64,000 nucleotides of DNA from Chamaecrista fasciculata (taxonomy: Eukaryota > Streptophyta > Magnoliopsida > Fabales > Fabaceae), in the NCBI GenBank assembly GCA_003254925.1, contig QANZ01009912.1:27010-91009 (forward strand). Reading direction: 5' to 3'. Shown one piece after another: positions 47,501-58,300 of the stretch. The notes beneath the pieces were generated by a model. That model saw only the letters and a list, made by a program, of their open reading frames with translations, was not told the origin of the DNA and did no database searches. How positions within the stretch are numbered: position 1 is the stretch's first letter; every line of letters starts with the position of its first letter. The position numbers and the translations under genes are program-made.

Positions 47501-50500
47501 TATGAGACCAACTTGAGACTTGAGCAAAAACTATGAGACCAAAAGTACACTTTGTCCTTTAATAATTGTCTATTTAAATTGCACATACATAAACATGCAT
47601 GCAAGGAATATATGGAATTGTTTCTTCTAGTCATAAACATGTTCTCTATGGTTCGTTGCTCTATTATAATTATTTAATCTAAAGGCTTTCTATATTATGG
47701 CAGCACACATGCATGATACATACATATAATTCAGACAAGTTTTACTATTTTAAAGTTATAATTAATTTATAATTGTCAATTCTTGATTATTCATTTAAGT
47801 ATTAAGTCTCTAATGTAGTAATAAATCTAGTAGACACTGAACTTATAATAAACAAGAATGTTTTGGCAAAACTACCTTTGGTTTTTGCATATTTTTGAGA
47901 AAGAGATATAGAAGTTCATCATCCTTATTTATTTTTGAAAAAAGAAAGAAAAAGACTTTAAGAGAATACAAAGTGTGAAAGTCATGTGAAACAAAAAAGA
48001 TATATACTTGTGTAAAATAGCATCAAAAGAATGATGTAAAGAGGAGGATTAATAATGCAAGAATACTTAAAGTAGTGGTTATATTTTTTAATTACATGAA
48101 AGAATCAACGAAATGTGTATACAAGGAAGATTAAAAAAAAATTAAAAGGATATTCTTCATGTGGATATATATATATATATATATATNNNNNNNNNNNNNN
48201 NNNNNNNNNNNNNNNNNNNNNNNNNNNNNNNNNNNNNNNNNNNNNNNNNNNNNNNNNNNNNNNNNNNNNNNNNNNNNNNNNNNNNNNNNNNNNNNNNNNN
48301 NNNNNNNNNNNNNNNNNNNNNNNNNNNNNNNNNNNNNNNNNNNNNNNNNNNNNNNNNNNNNNNNNNNNNNNNNNNNNNNNNNNNNNNNNNNNNNNNNNNN
48401 NNNNNNNNNNNNNNNNNNNNNNNNNACAATTTAATTTATAAAATATTAAAATACATAATTTAATTTTTGAAAGATTTAAACAATATATTTTCTTAATCTT
48501 TGTTATGAATTAAAGGGTATAATATTTAATTCTTTTATGGACTAAAGAGTATATCATTTGAATATTTTAAAGATTAAATTGTATATTTTAATTTTTCAAA
48601 TATTGAATTATCAATTCGATAATTTTTGAGACCGTGTTATTAGTTTACTCTTCCAAATTTCTACTAGAGCCAACTTTTCTGATTAGTGTATATAAAAACT
48701 AGAGAAATAAATGTAAATAGATACCTTAAAAATGTTCATTTTGTGATTTGGATTGAAAAAATAAATTAAAATATATTACTTAATTACTTTTAATTGAGTT
48801 TCATTTTTTAATTTTAAAAAAGTACGACATAGAAATCAGATGCTTGAAACTTCAAAGACCAATTATATAAGAAATATATTAAAAATAATAGTTTAAGAAC
48901 TTTTACAAATAATTAAAACTACCGGAAAAGAAAAAAAAAACAAATTAAAAGTAGAGTCCAAAAGAAAAAAAAAATAGTTAAAGAATCTTTTCCAAACAAC
49001 AATAGCAATTAGTGATGTATAATGGTAATTATAAAGAAGTGTGGGTGATTAATAATTAACACACAAAAATAATCACCTTGAAATACAATCACCCAAGAAA
49101 TTATAAGCAATTAATTAAAAGGAGTAAACTAACAACTTATCCCCTGAAAGATTACTAAGCTAACAACTCGATCCCTGAAAGACTAAAATTTGAAATACAC
49201 AGTTTAATTTCTAAAATATTAAAACAGTATAGTTACTACATTTTCATAGACTAATAAATAATATATTTTGTTACTCTTTCAGAAATTAAAATGTGTATTT
49301 CAATTTTTTAAGTACCGAATTGTAAATTTGGTGGTCTTTAAAAAACTAAATTGTTAATTTACTTGAAATAAAAGATAGATACTTCTAAAACTCTCCAAGC
49401 TTGAAATAGCTAAGGATAAAAGAAGGAGGGAAAGAAATCCCATTTTAAGATATATAAAGTATAAACAATTAAGCCAAAAGGAACCCTATACTCTGAAGTA
49501 GTAAAATTTGTTTCTGTTTTCACTTGAATGCCTTTGTATGTTTGCTTATTCACAGAAGTCAAAAAAGGAGCATTTTAAGACTAACAAGCCAACGAGTAGA
49601 TTCAACAAACTTATGGGAAAAGAAAGAGAAAGTAAGGAATGCATGAATAAGTATAATAGCAAAATTAAACCATGGATGCATCTATATGTATTTTCATCTT
49701 GTTTGCTCACTACTTTTTTAGGTAATCAAGATATATATATGACTTAGATTTTTGACGACTTTTTGTAGTATATAAATAAAAATAAATTAACAAATTGATT
49801 CTTGAAAAAAAATCAAGTTGACAGTTTAGTCCATGAAAGATCTAAATGATATATACTCTTTAGTCTCTAAAAGAACAAAACAATAATATACTTTGTAATC
49901 TATAAAAAGACTAACAAGTATATTGTTTGTGATAAGGAATTGCTGACAGATCCCTACCACTTTTGTGTTAGTTCGGTTGACCACTCCGACCTATGGATCA
50001 ATCTGACCTCTTCTACATCTAGTTCGGTCTGAGCCCAAGCATAATTACCCAATTGCCCTTCAAAAATCCTATATATACTTCTCTCAAGTACGGTCTAACC
50101 CTAATTTTCCTTTACCTTTCTTATTCTCATATATCTAATACTAATTTGGACATTAGAGTTTCATTGTGGCGGCTCCCCACGAGTGAGCTAACCCTTGCAG
50201 GTACTAAGCACTTGAAACAAGGACAAGGATTTCAGATGCATTATTAGTTTGAATCTTTGAAAAAATAAATTGTGTATTTCAATTTTTAAAGGACTAATTT
50301 ATTAATTTTGCAATCTTTTAAAAATTGAATTGATAGTTTACTCCTTAAAATAATAGATAGATGAAAAGAGTCTTAGTGAAAAGATAGGCTTAAACTTTGT
50401 ACAAAATTGGGAAGACGAGATAGAGTGTACGTACAATAATAGCTTAAGAAACAAATAAGATGGCTTTTTCAGGCCAAAAAGAAAAAAATAAGATGGCTTT

Positions 50501-52055
50501 TAAATTCTTTTTATGTTAGTAGTTTTGTTGTGAGGAGACAAGTCAATTTAGTCAAGTGATGTGATATAGAAGAGAAAATAAATAAATAAATACTTTTGAA
50601 AATTTGAACCATTTTTATTTTTTTTTATTTTTTCTCATGAAATACATCCCCACACATTTAAGTGACACGTCCATCGCTGGACCTTATATTATCCGTTTCT
50701 TTGTAAACTTAGGAGAAAAATAAAAAGAATTTAAAATTTTTACATGAATATAAAATTTTCCGTTGGTAAACGTAAAGCGTTACTTCACCTTTTTGAATAA
50801 GCGTTTTTTTCTTTTTTCTTTTTAATTAGCAAAATAAACGTTTAAAGCGTGTTGTAATTTTTTACCCAAAAGAAAAAATGCGCGTTGTAATTAAACATAT
50901 GTTATTTATTATTTTTTAGAAAAAAAAAATCTTAAAGAAAATACCTATTGAGGGGAAATGTTAGAAAATAGTCAAATACCTATCGGTCTAAAGGAGAATA
51001 TTGTAAAATTGATAAAATTTTTTAACTTTTAAATTTGATATCAAATTGATGAATTAGTCTATTAAGTTATTAAAATAAAACTTAATAACTATATAGAAGT
51101 CAAAATTGGGATGTGAGAGATACAGGGTACGAATGTATGTGCCTATGCAATGGAGTAAGATTTTTGGATAAGAAAATTGTAGACCTATACGATGTTTTAA
51201 ATATAGTTGTAGACGGAGGCAGAAATTTTATATTGGGGGGCCAAATTTTTTTTTTCTAACAACTATTAAAAAATATAATTATTAAAAATTTAAATATAAA
51301 AATAATATTAAATTATAAATTTATTTTTTAAATTATATCCGTTGTTGTTTCAAAAAATAAAAATTATTTAGTTATATTTATTGTAAATGTTTGAGTATTT
51401 TTTTTCAATTATGACAATTACCTAAATTTACACCAAGTCAACTAATCAGTCCCTGAATAATTGAAATACATGATTTCGTCCATAAAATATTTCAATTATC
51501 AACAATTTGGTCATTGGTGATAATTTGGTCCCTGATTTTGAAATAATTATATGTGGAGCCCATACTTTTTCTCTTTACATCTTATATCTCTATAAAATAC
51601 ACAAAAAATACAAAGAGAACAATGCAGAGGATCTAGGTCCATTTAACTTTGTGAATGGTCCAATGACTCCAATTCGATTTTAATAACATTAATAAAAAGA
51701 AAAAAAATTAACAATTATATACAACAAAACAAGACAAAATTAGGATAGGAGCGATATGTATGTACCTTGGTAAATTGCAAGAAGAGGGTTGCCATATGTA
51801 GTTAAGATAAAATTTATCAGGACGACCATTCTTCTCACAATCGAACTCTTTCTCTAAGAATCCACAATCTGATGAAGAATAATAAAGTGGGTTGGATAAT
51901 TCATCATACACCCAACTCCCACTAAATATATCACATTCATTATTATTATTTTCACTATTAAAACTATGAATAATCTTCCCATGTGTCGTCTGCAGCAAAA
52001 ACATAGAACACAGAACAACAACACAAAACCCAATCCCAAAATTCCCCATTATCAT
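41527..52055 (-). CDS. TRICHOME BIREFRINGENCE-LIKE (TBL) polysaccharide O-acetyltransferase family protein
   Basis: A Golgi-type PC-esterase/DUF231 protein; family members O-acetylate wall polymers such as xylan and mannan. The five minus-strand exons are 52055-51766, 46403-46232, 43794-43619, 42832-42674 and 41824-41527; they sum to 1095 bp (364 aa) with GT-AG junctions and continuous phase. An N-terminal hydrophobic segment ([17 protein letters not shown]) acts as signal peptide or anchor. The TBL domain follows with [25 protein letters not shown] and [13 protein letters not shown], then the GDS motif at 116-118 ([15 protein letters not shown]), [16 protein letters not shown], and the catalytic DxxH pair at 341-344 ([17 protein letters not shown]). 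The short N-terminal region resembles the TBL37-43 subgroup, which is an inference. An alternative start is Met at 52049. The gene spans 10.5 kb because introns 1 and 2 are packed with repeats. No disabling change is seen. Confidence 0.92.
41970..42360. repeat. Family C repeat in TBL intron 4
   Basis: Loosely inverted unit with aactaataatttagtctt on the left and gaattgttagtttactc on the right, and repeated tatactatttagt phrases between. Similar units occur in the other introns and in the NB-LRR intron. Confidence 0.5.
42885..43105. repeat. Family C repeat in TBL intron 3
   Basis: Contains catttagtccctgaaaaatt, gatctttcagggattaaac and aaagaccaaattgttagt in the same order as the other family C copies. 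Confidence 0.5.
43299..43575. mobile_element. Foldback MITE with perfect 10-bp TSD in TBL intron 3
   Basis: The 277-bp unit is almost entirely an inverted repeat centred at about 43415. Its left end gagtaaactatcaaattggt mirrors the reversed right end gagtaaactactaaattggt, and the arms carry caaataggtcccc repeats. The 10 bases aagattaaat flank it exactly (43289-43298 and 43576-43585), as expected for a Mutator-like element. Its termini match those of the 2.47-kb element at 60115-62582. It lies within intron 3 (42833-43618), 43 bases from the end of exon 3, and does not disturb the splice sites. Confidence 0.85.
44200..44640. repeat. Family A repeat (reverse copy) in TBL intron 2
   Basis: Phrases gtttgaggaccaaaatgaaa, aagtttgaggactaaagc and tgtggaccaaaacagaac run in the reverse order and orientation of the 1-480 array. 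Confidence 0.6.
45278..45660. mobile_element. Degenerate hAT-type MITE (ACCGG family) in TBL intron 2
   Basis: The left end taaggttttaaaagtcgaac and the reversed right end cattgtttagaaaattgaac are imperfect inverted copies leading into aactggtt-type sequence, as in the copies at 1224 and 8672. The flanks tttatatt (45270-45277) and tttatatg (45661-45668) match in 7 of 8 bases. Length 383 bp; no coding capacity. Confidence 0.6.
45720..46145. repeat. Inverted GGACC-motif repeat in TBL intron 2
   Basis: The left phrase aagagaaaacttatttattt and the right aagttttctcctttattt-type phrase are inverted, with tttagtccctaaataatc and aattcagggaccaaaa motifs between. Borders are not exact. Confidence 0.45.
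46460..46885. mobile_element. TIR element (family D) in TBL intron 1
   Basis: Left phrase ggcgaaagtgaaaatttggt is mirrored by the reversed right end ggtcaaagtataaatttggt. Between them, ctcatatctttt/tatgggaccaa motifs are repeated in opposite orientation on the two halves. A target duplication is only weakly matched (ttcattaaa versus ttcacttga). Related to 47110-47557. Confidence 0.55.
47110..47557. mobile_element. Mutator-like TIR element (family D) in TBL intron 1
   Basis: The left end ggctaaagtacacttttgat mirrors the reversed right end ggacaaagtgtacttttggt. The flanking 9-mers tttaattaa (47101-47109) and tttaataat (47558-47566) match in 7 of 9 bases. The halves carry catatcttt and aaagatat motifs in inverted order. 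Length 448 bp, no transposase. Confidence 0.6.
48163..48425. other. TA microsatellite and assembly gap
   Basis: A TA tract (48163-48186) runs into 239 unresolved n bases (48187-48425) inside TBL intron 1. The true length is unknown, and open frames across it are meaningless. Confidence 0.95.
48426..49375. repeat. Two family C repeats in TBL intron 1
   Basis: Units at about 48426-48650 and 49120-49370 carry attaaattgtatatttt / tttttgaaagattt and aacaactcgatccctgaaag / ctttcagaaattaaaatgtg phrases of family C. The DNA between is AT-rich with nothing recognisable. Confidence 0.45.
49790..50350. repeat. Family C repeat interrupted by an LTR-like fragment
   Basis: Family C phrases occur on both sides (gacagtttagtccatgaaag at left, aggactaatttattaatttt at right). 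Between them, 49932-50245 is less AT-rich and includes ccctaattttcctttacc, tggcggctccccacg and acccttgcaggtacta, which resembles the R/U5 part of a plant LTR. The 64-codon frame across it is not a gene. Confidence 0.45.
50355..51530. other. Remainder of TBL intron 1
   Basis: AT-rich DNA with a repeat-type motif at 51210-51245 (acggaggcagaaatttta, ggggggccaaa) and GGTCC-like phrases at 51440-51535. No gene is seen. Confidence 0.45.
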
Positions 52056-52138
52056 TAGAGAGAGAGAGAGAGAGAAAATGATGGGGATGAAAGGTAAGGA
52101 CTATGAACAAGTGAGGAGGGAGTGAGAGTTTATATATA
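52056..52138 (-). promoter_or_regulatory. TBL gene leader and TATA box
   Basis: A CT-repeat tract on the minus strand (52056-52075) lies directly upstream of the start codon, typical of plant 5' UTRs. A TATATATA box at about 52131-52138 stands some 75 bases upstream, so transcription probably starts near 52100. Confidence 0.5.
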
Positions 52139-52139
52139 G

Positions 52140-52510
52140 AGGAGAATGAAAAGGATAGATGATAGATAGATGGGTAATTGCGTAATAATTGCTTCTTCTT
52201 TTTTCTATTTTTTTTCTAATTATTTGATATTAGGTAGTTTCTTTGGACGGAAAACCTGAAATTGATTCACTCGAGGTGTATAAAGAGGTAGAGAGAGAAG
52301 GTAGAAGTCTCACATATTTATTATTTTGTGGGGCTCATACTTTCTCTCTCTACATCTTTTTATATCTCTCTAAAATGCAAAAAAAAAAAATGCAGGAGAT
52401 GACAATGCAGACCAGGTGTATAATGGTTACATTAAGTGGGTTTTGTCTTTTTGGATTTTGGGGGTTTTATTAGTGAATACTGAATATGTTGTGACTTGTG
52501 AGGTTATCAC
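52140..52510. other. Upstream region of the TBL gene
   Basis: Promoter-side DNA with no gene. The 76-codon frame at 52243-52473 (+) has no recognisable family. Confidence 0.4.
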
Positions 52511-52512
52511 TT

Positions 52513-53325
52513 AGGTCAAAATTTCAAATTGGTCGCAAATATATAGGGTATATTTCAAATTATTTCTAAATATTTATGTGTTTCAGATCGGTCCTACATT
52601 TTTTTATAATTTATCAAATTGGTCTCATACTACTGAATGTAGTAATATTTATTTCGTTTTGGGTTCAAATGCAATGAATAAAGAACTACGAGAAATTAGG
52701 TCCCAAAAGTGAGTAGCTTGTTTTACGATCAAATAAGCAAAGTTAGTCATATCTCTTTTGTTTTAAGTCCACATGTGAAGATTTTAGAAAAATGTATTAA
52801 CTCTTGCAGAGTGATTTCTCTGTCCATTGAGATCGTCAATAAACGAATGCAAATCGCATCCTGGAAGTAGGTTTGGAATTGAAAGTGAAAAATTCTGAAA
52901 ATATAGTCTCAAACATTCTTTGAGGATGATATTTGATCTTATTTGCTAACAGTCTTAATTGAGCAGAGAAAGAATACTTCAAGATTTGACATATAATTTT
53001 AAACTTATTGTATCCAGACTTAAAATGAGAGATATGACGAACTTCGTTTCTCTAACAATGAAACAAGCGACCTATTTTCGCAACTCGATTTGACATCATT
53101 TGTTGATGGTTCTAAATGGACAAAAAAAATACTCGTTAAAAGTAACTCATAACTTTAAATTCATCATATTTGAGCTTGAAATAAGAAAGATATGACCACT
53201 TATTCATTAGTTTGAAACTGATTTGAGAAATTATAGAAATAAGGAAGTCCAATCTGAAATAAATAAAATATTTAGGACCAATTTAAAATCTACTTCATAT
53301 ATTTGGAACCGATTTGAGGTTTTGA
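52513..53325. mobile_element. TIR element with GGTCC-rich arms (family B), longest copy
   Basis: The left end ggtcaaaatttcaaattggt is mirrored by the reversed right end ggtcaaaacctcaaatcggt. Arms carry aaatttaggaccaa-type motifs. The 813-bp core repeats the phrases tctcttttgttttaagtcc, agcgacctattttcg and cattgagatcgtcaa seen in the other family B copies. No clear target duplication. Confidence 0.65.
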
Positions 53326-53329
53326 CCAA

Positions 53330-53830
53330 TTGTATTTGTATTAATTAATATAATGATGTTTGTAATTTATTAGTATTTATTTGTTTATTATATATCATGT
53401 TACTATTATATTTATATCATAAAGTAATACTATTTTTAAGAGTAAAGTAACTCCGCATTTGAATGTTATAAGATTAATATATATATATAATTTCTAAAAA
53501 TACTATTATATATATATTTTAATCTTATAAGATTAAAATAGAATATTTAATCTTTAAAAGAACATTCAATTATTTGAAATATATATAACATTCAATTATT
53601 TTTAGATTTTATAATAATAATTGATTTTCACACTTGTTCAAATTCAAATTTAAATGAAAATATATTTATTGAAAATTCAGTAATTAAAAAATAAAAAATA
53701 GAAAGTTAAACACACGCCGTTGAAAGAATCTTAACCAATTATTACGTATACGTTGTCTTCACTCTTCAATGGTGAGATGTGGGTCCCTCACGCGCTTTAC
53801 TTATAAATCTAATAGATATTTTCATTTAAG
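53330..53830. other. AT-rich intergenic DNA
   Basis: Very AT-rich with an imperfect inverted repeat around tatatatataatttctaaaa (about 53480-53530). No gene. Confidence 0.5.
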
Positions 53831-53834
53831 TTAA

Positions 53835-54320
53835 AGTATTATTTTGGTCCTAAATATATCCTTCAATATTTATTGTGGTCCTTTATATTTCAAAATATTC
53901 AAATTGGTCCCAATTAAATGTTGGCAAAATATTTTATTTTGATTTCAAACTATTGAATATAGTCATATTTTTTTCATTTTAAGTTTGAATAAGACGAGTA
54001 CAGAAGTATGTATTGTTTTCAAAGAATACTTTCTTTATCCAGTTGAGGTCGTCAACAAACAAGATAAAATCAGTCTTGAAAGTAAACTATTTGTTTCACG
54101 ATCAATCAAGAAAAATTGATCATATCTCTCTCGTTTCAAGTTTGAATGCGATGAATTCAAAGCTACGAGTTACTCTTAACAAATCCTTTGAACTTGAAAT
54201 GAGAGACAAGAAAATTATGAGAAAATTCAATAGTTTAAGACCAAAATGAAATGTTTTACCAATCCTTAAGACCAATTTAAATATTTTAAAACTTGAAGGA
54301 CCAAAATAAACATTAAGACC
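53835..54320. mobile_element. Degenerate family B TIR element
   Basis: Left phrases attttggtcctaaatatatc and attgtggtcctttatatt are mirrored by aaacttgaaggaccaaaata and catttaagaccaa-type sequence at right. Core phrases such as atctctctcgtttcaagttt match 20858-21390. Open frames within it are not genes. Confidence 0.55.
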
Positions 54321-54330
54321 AAGATGATTC

Positions 54331-54535
54331 TTTTTTTTTTGTGTACGAAAATTTAGGTGAGTTGAACCCCGGAGCTTACCAAGGTCAGGACATACCTCCA
54401 AGCTCTATGAGCAATTAGAGAGGTACTTACAGATCGCCTACCAACAAGACCCTCACATCGACAATTGGATTCGAACTTACGACCTTATGGATTATGAATT
54501 GATTCCTTACCAACTAGGCAACCTTTTCTCGCATC
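54331..54535 (-). mobile_element. tRNA-derived SINE with poly(A) tail
   Basis: On the minus strand the head reads ggttgcctagttggtaagg (A box, 54510-54524) and, about 40 bases on, taagttcgaatccaatt (B box, 54463-54479), the internal RNA polymerase III promoter of a tRNA. A body of about 130 bases follows and ends in ten A (54340-54331). The flanks aaagaattattttt and aaagaatcatcttg match in 12 of 14-15 bases, fitting a diverged target duplication. This is the structure of a plant tRNA-related SINE mobilised by L1-type machinery. It is not a working tRNA. Confidence 0.75.
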
Positions 54536-54689
54536 AAAAATAATTCTTTGACCTCTCGTACATAGCGGTTAGCACTTAGCATAGACAGCTAGTCAAAGAA
54601 ACTGGAACCAACTATTATGCCGTAATTGAAATATTTATATTTTAGGATACTATCCGTAAAATTTATTATTAAATTTATCCAGATCTGTT

Positions 54690-54962
54690 TTCCTTATTGT
54701 AGATAAATTTATAGTTGATTTTTCTTTTAAAGAGTGAAAATTTTTCAATTTCTCATTGTCAAATTACTTATTATAAGCTTGAGGACCAGAATAAAATAAA
54801 GTTATGATTGATTTTTTTTAAAAGTGAATTTTTTTTTTCACTCTATACCAAATCACTTATTATAAGTTTGAGGACCAAAATGAAACATATATCAAAGTTT
54901 GAGGACTAAAACAAAATAAGTGTAAAAGTTTGAAGACCACAATGAAACAAATGTGAAAGTTT
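54690..54962. repeat. Family A repeat (reverse copy)
   Basis: Carries cttgaggaccagaataaaa, gtttgaggaccaaaatgaaa and gaagaccacaatgaaac in the same order as 44200-44640. Confidence 0.6.
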
Positions 54963-55915
54963 GACTAAAAAACTGAGGAAAGAATGAAAGCTTTACCAAC
55001 TCAGAGGGATTAAGCGAGAAAGTCGCAAGTAAAGACCAAATCAATAAACAGAAGGTGTTAAGAAATTTAATCAATGACATTAAATCTTTAACTAATGTTA
55101 TTAGATTTTCAATTTAGTTACAAGTTAAGAAGTCAAAACTATCATTTGCAGCCAAAAGAAAATTTCGAATTTTAAGGGACAAAAATGGAAAAATGACCAA
55201 GTCAATATGTCAAGGGCTAAAACCAAACAGGTAATGATATAGATTCCACCATCAGATCAATTTTGTTTTGTCTCAAGATTTGTGTAACACATACCTAAAG
55301 AAAAAAAAAAGTTGATAAGATCTGATGATAGAGAGGCCATAGATTTTTTCAAACCAATTTTAGTCTTAATTAGTTTGACAAAAAAAATAAAGAGAAAAAA
55401 ATGAAAGCTTTACCAACTCAGAGGAATTAAGCGGGAGAGTCACAAGTGAAGACCAAATCAATAAAAAAAAAGGTGAAACCTTAATAAGAAATTTAATTAA
55501 TGGTATTAAATCTTTAATAAAGATTATCAGATTTTCAATTCAGTTACAAAGTAAGAAGTAAGAACTATCATTTGTAGCCAAAATTTTTTTTTTTTGAATT
55601 TTTAAGGGACAAAAATGAAAAGATGACTAAGTGAATATGTCAAGTACTAAAACCAAACGGGTAATGATATAGTGTCACATGTCACTGTGACATCCATTGT
55701 ATTTAATCAATTGCATTAAATCTTTAATTAGTATTATCAGATTTTCAATTTAGTCACAACTTCTAAGCTAAGAAGTCAGAACTATCATTTGTCGCCAAAA
55801 GAAAATTTTGAATTTTTAAGGAACAAAGATTAAAAAATAACTAAGTGAATAAGTGAAGGACTAAAACCAAACGGGTATTGATATAGTGTCACATGTCACG
55901 TGTGACATCCATGCC
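54963..55915. repeat. Hairpin repeat array, left part (A-H-B units)
   Basis: Blocks recur in order. Block B contains gaaagctttaccaactcag. Block A contains taaatctttaa, cagattttcaatttagt and aaccaaac(a/g)ggtaatgatatag. The near-palindromic block H is at 55245-55333. B-A-H-B-A is followed by a third A (55706-55880). In the last two A blocks H is replaced by tgtcacatgtcac(gt)gtgacatcc, a different short inverted repeat. Array continues at 58000-59705. Confidence 0.75.
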
Positions 55916-55929
55916 TAACATGTAACATA

Positions 55930-56350
55930 CCATTCATGACTCTTTGAAAAAAAAAAAAGCAGTCGCCACCAAATTTTTAAGAAAAACCTGGAAAATTATT
56001 TTATGAAACTAATTTTGAAAAAAAAAAGGCGGATAAGGGAAAAATTGGCCTCGAATCAAAAATAAGTTTGAGAGTCACTTGAGTCTTGGGGAAGGTGTTA
56101 GGAACCCCACAACATCCATTCCTAAGAATGATTACCCTAAAATAATTATACAAAAATATAATGATCTTAAAATTAAATTTAATCATAAAAAAAGAAATAA
56201 AAAAATCACACCAAAAATAATGATAAACATAACATAATAAAAAAGAAGAAACAAAAAAAATATTTAAAAAGATTGGGTTTGCCTTAGGCGTAACCTAAGA
56301 CCTACGTACCCGGTCAACGTGTCAAAGCCCACATAATTCGAAAGAAAAAT
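55930..56350. mobile_element. Gypsy-type retroelement fragment
   Basis: Contains cagtcgccaccaaattttta, cttggggaaggtgttaggaa, ccccacaacatcc and gacctacgtacccgg, which from memory are signature sequences of plant Tat/Ogre-type LTR or untranslated regions. It resembles the remnant at 28190-28605 in opposite orientation. No coding domain is present. Confidence 0.5.
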
Positions 56351-56359
56351 TGATATTTT

Positions 56360-57140
56360 TTAGTTGACTTTTTTTGAAGAAAAATATGAAATTTAATCTT
56401 AAAACTTCATGATAAAAATTGATTTTGAAAATTTATTATTTTAATTCGATTCCTGAAGAATTTTGAAATTCATTTGACTTTCTTCATTCTTGAAAGTTTT
56501 AGAAAAAGAAAAGAAAAAGAAATAAAAATTATTTATTTTATATATATATATATATAAAATGAAAAAAATAAAAGAAAGAATTAAGATAAAGTAACGAACA
56601 TTATTTTTATTATATATTTTTTATAAAAATAAACAGAAAAAAAGTGAAAAGAGATAAAAAGAGAAAAAGAAAATATTTTTATATATTTTATCTACTTATA
56701 TTTTCTATTATATATTTTATAAGATTGGATAGTAGGTCGTAAGATCTTACAAATTTTAAAATACTATATATATATAAATTAACATAATATATTTTAAATA
56801 TCTATATATAAAGTTTATTCATAAAAATAAATAACTAATATTCATTTTAATTTTTCTTTTTTCATTATATGTAGAAATAAGTAGCGTAATTAATAGCATA
56901 AAAATAATTTATAAGTATAAAATTATTTAAGAGTTGTCATATTTTAATAAAATTGTAGGATTGATAATAAAATCGTAAGATCGATGACGTGTAAAATCGT
57001 AAGATCTAATATATAAAATTGTATGATCGATGGGATCCTATTAAATTTAAATCTTACTTAAGATCGGGATCGATTCGGTTAAATAAGATCGTAAAATCGT
57101 AAGATCTAAAGATCCAAATCAAGATCTTGACAACATTGAT
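56360..57140. repeat. AT-rich region ending in a cgtaagatc-type repeat
   Basis: The motifs aaaatcgtaagatc and gatcgatg recur between 56935 and 57120, ending gatcttgacaacattg at 57138, which resembles a hAT terminus. No matching left terminus or target duplication was found. A TA tract lies at about 56540-56557. Confidence 0.4.
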
Positions 57141-58000
57141 GCTTAGTGATAGAGAGAGAAAAAAAAGGAGAAAAATGCAATTTCACATCCATGAAATTTT
57201 TCCTTATTGCGTTACAGTCTCTCATCTTTAGCTATGGGGACTAAATTTGCACAAAAAGGAACAGTAGTATATCCACTTCTATTTTTACCAAGGAATAAAA
57301 TTTACCAATCCCACAAATGCATAAAAGAAGGACCTAGAAAACTTTTAGTTGAGTTCAGTTTGGTCTTGTTCATAGTGAATTGCAACTTTGAACGCCTTTG
57401 AAGAGGAATTCTCCATTGTTCATCAATCTTTTAATCCAAGAACCATCCCCAACAACTGAAAAACACAAAAAAATTGTCCAGAAAATGCTAAAAATAATAG
57501 GAAAGAAAATGAGCTAGAGGCACCTAAAGATGAACCAAGAACCTCTCTTCTTCTAAATCCTCTCAAGTCTCCATAGCTTCTCCCTCCTCTCTCTCAATTT
57601 TCGTCCTCTCATCCGTCCTATACTTTGATTTCAATCTCAAATTATAGCCAAAATTGGACCACACCATTAAGGAAACAAACATAATTTTAATTCACAAAAC
57701 ATCCATTTTCCTTTTTCATTCAAATCCTAATCTTCTTATCTGTGTGGCGGCTCCTATTGATCAAAGAGGATGAAGAGCAGAAGAGGTGATGATGATGATG
57801 AACTAATGTGGCACTTTTCCTTGGTGTGTGTCAGTGTATTTCTCCTTTTTTTTTTTTTTGGGTCTTTCTCTCTTTTTTTTTTCCTTTGGCTCAAAAGCTT
57901 TAAATATTCACAAAGAGCTCCCAAAAAAAAAAAACTCAAATTTTATTTATTTATAAAAAAAACTTAGTAATTTTGATATTTACAAAAAAGACCTGGATTA
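57141..58000. other. No recognisable gene
   Basis: Mixed sequence with pyrimidine-rich and homopolymer tracts (57840-57930). The small open frames on both strands are low-complexity. Confidence 0.45.
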
Positions 58001-58300
58001 AATGAGATGTTCACATATAGACTCCACCGTCAGATCTGGTAAACTTTTTTTGTCTCAAGATTAGTGTACGTAGCACATATCTCAAGACAAAAAAATTTGA
58101 TAAGATTTGACGATGGAGAGGCGCCATAGATTTTCCGAAACCAAATTTCAGTCTGAAATAGTTTGACGAAAAGGAAAAGTAGAAAGATGAAAGCTTGCTT
58201 TACCAACTCAGATCAGAGGGATTAAACCAGAGAGCCACAAGCGAAGACCAAATCAATAGGTAGAAGGTAAAACCTTAACAATCTCTTCTCTGTTTAAGTT
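58001..58300. repeat. Hairpin repeat unit H-B
   Basis: The clearest copy of block H: ctccaccgtcagatct at 58022 is mirrored by agatttgacgatggag ending at 58118, with gtctcaagat and atctcaagac nearer the centre, so about 48 bases pair with 48. Block B follows (gaaagcttgctttaccaact, aagaccaaatcaatagg). Confidence 0.8.

Noticed and set aside
48115-48463. Four open frames of 90-108 codons
   Set aside because: They consist of the assembly gap (n) and a TA microsatellite.
54463-54524. A tRNA gene on the minus strand
   Set aside because: A and B boxes are present, but the rest does not close into a cloverleaf with a 3' acceptor arm, and the unit continues into a body with an A tail, so it is a SINE head.
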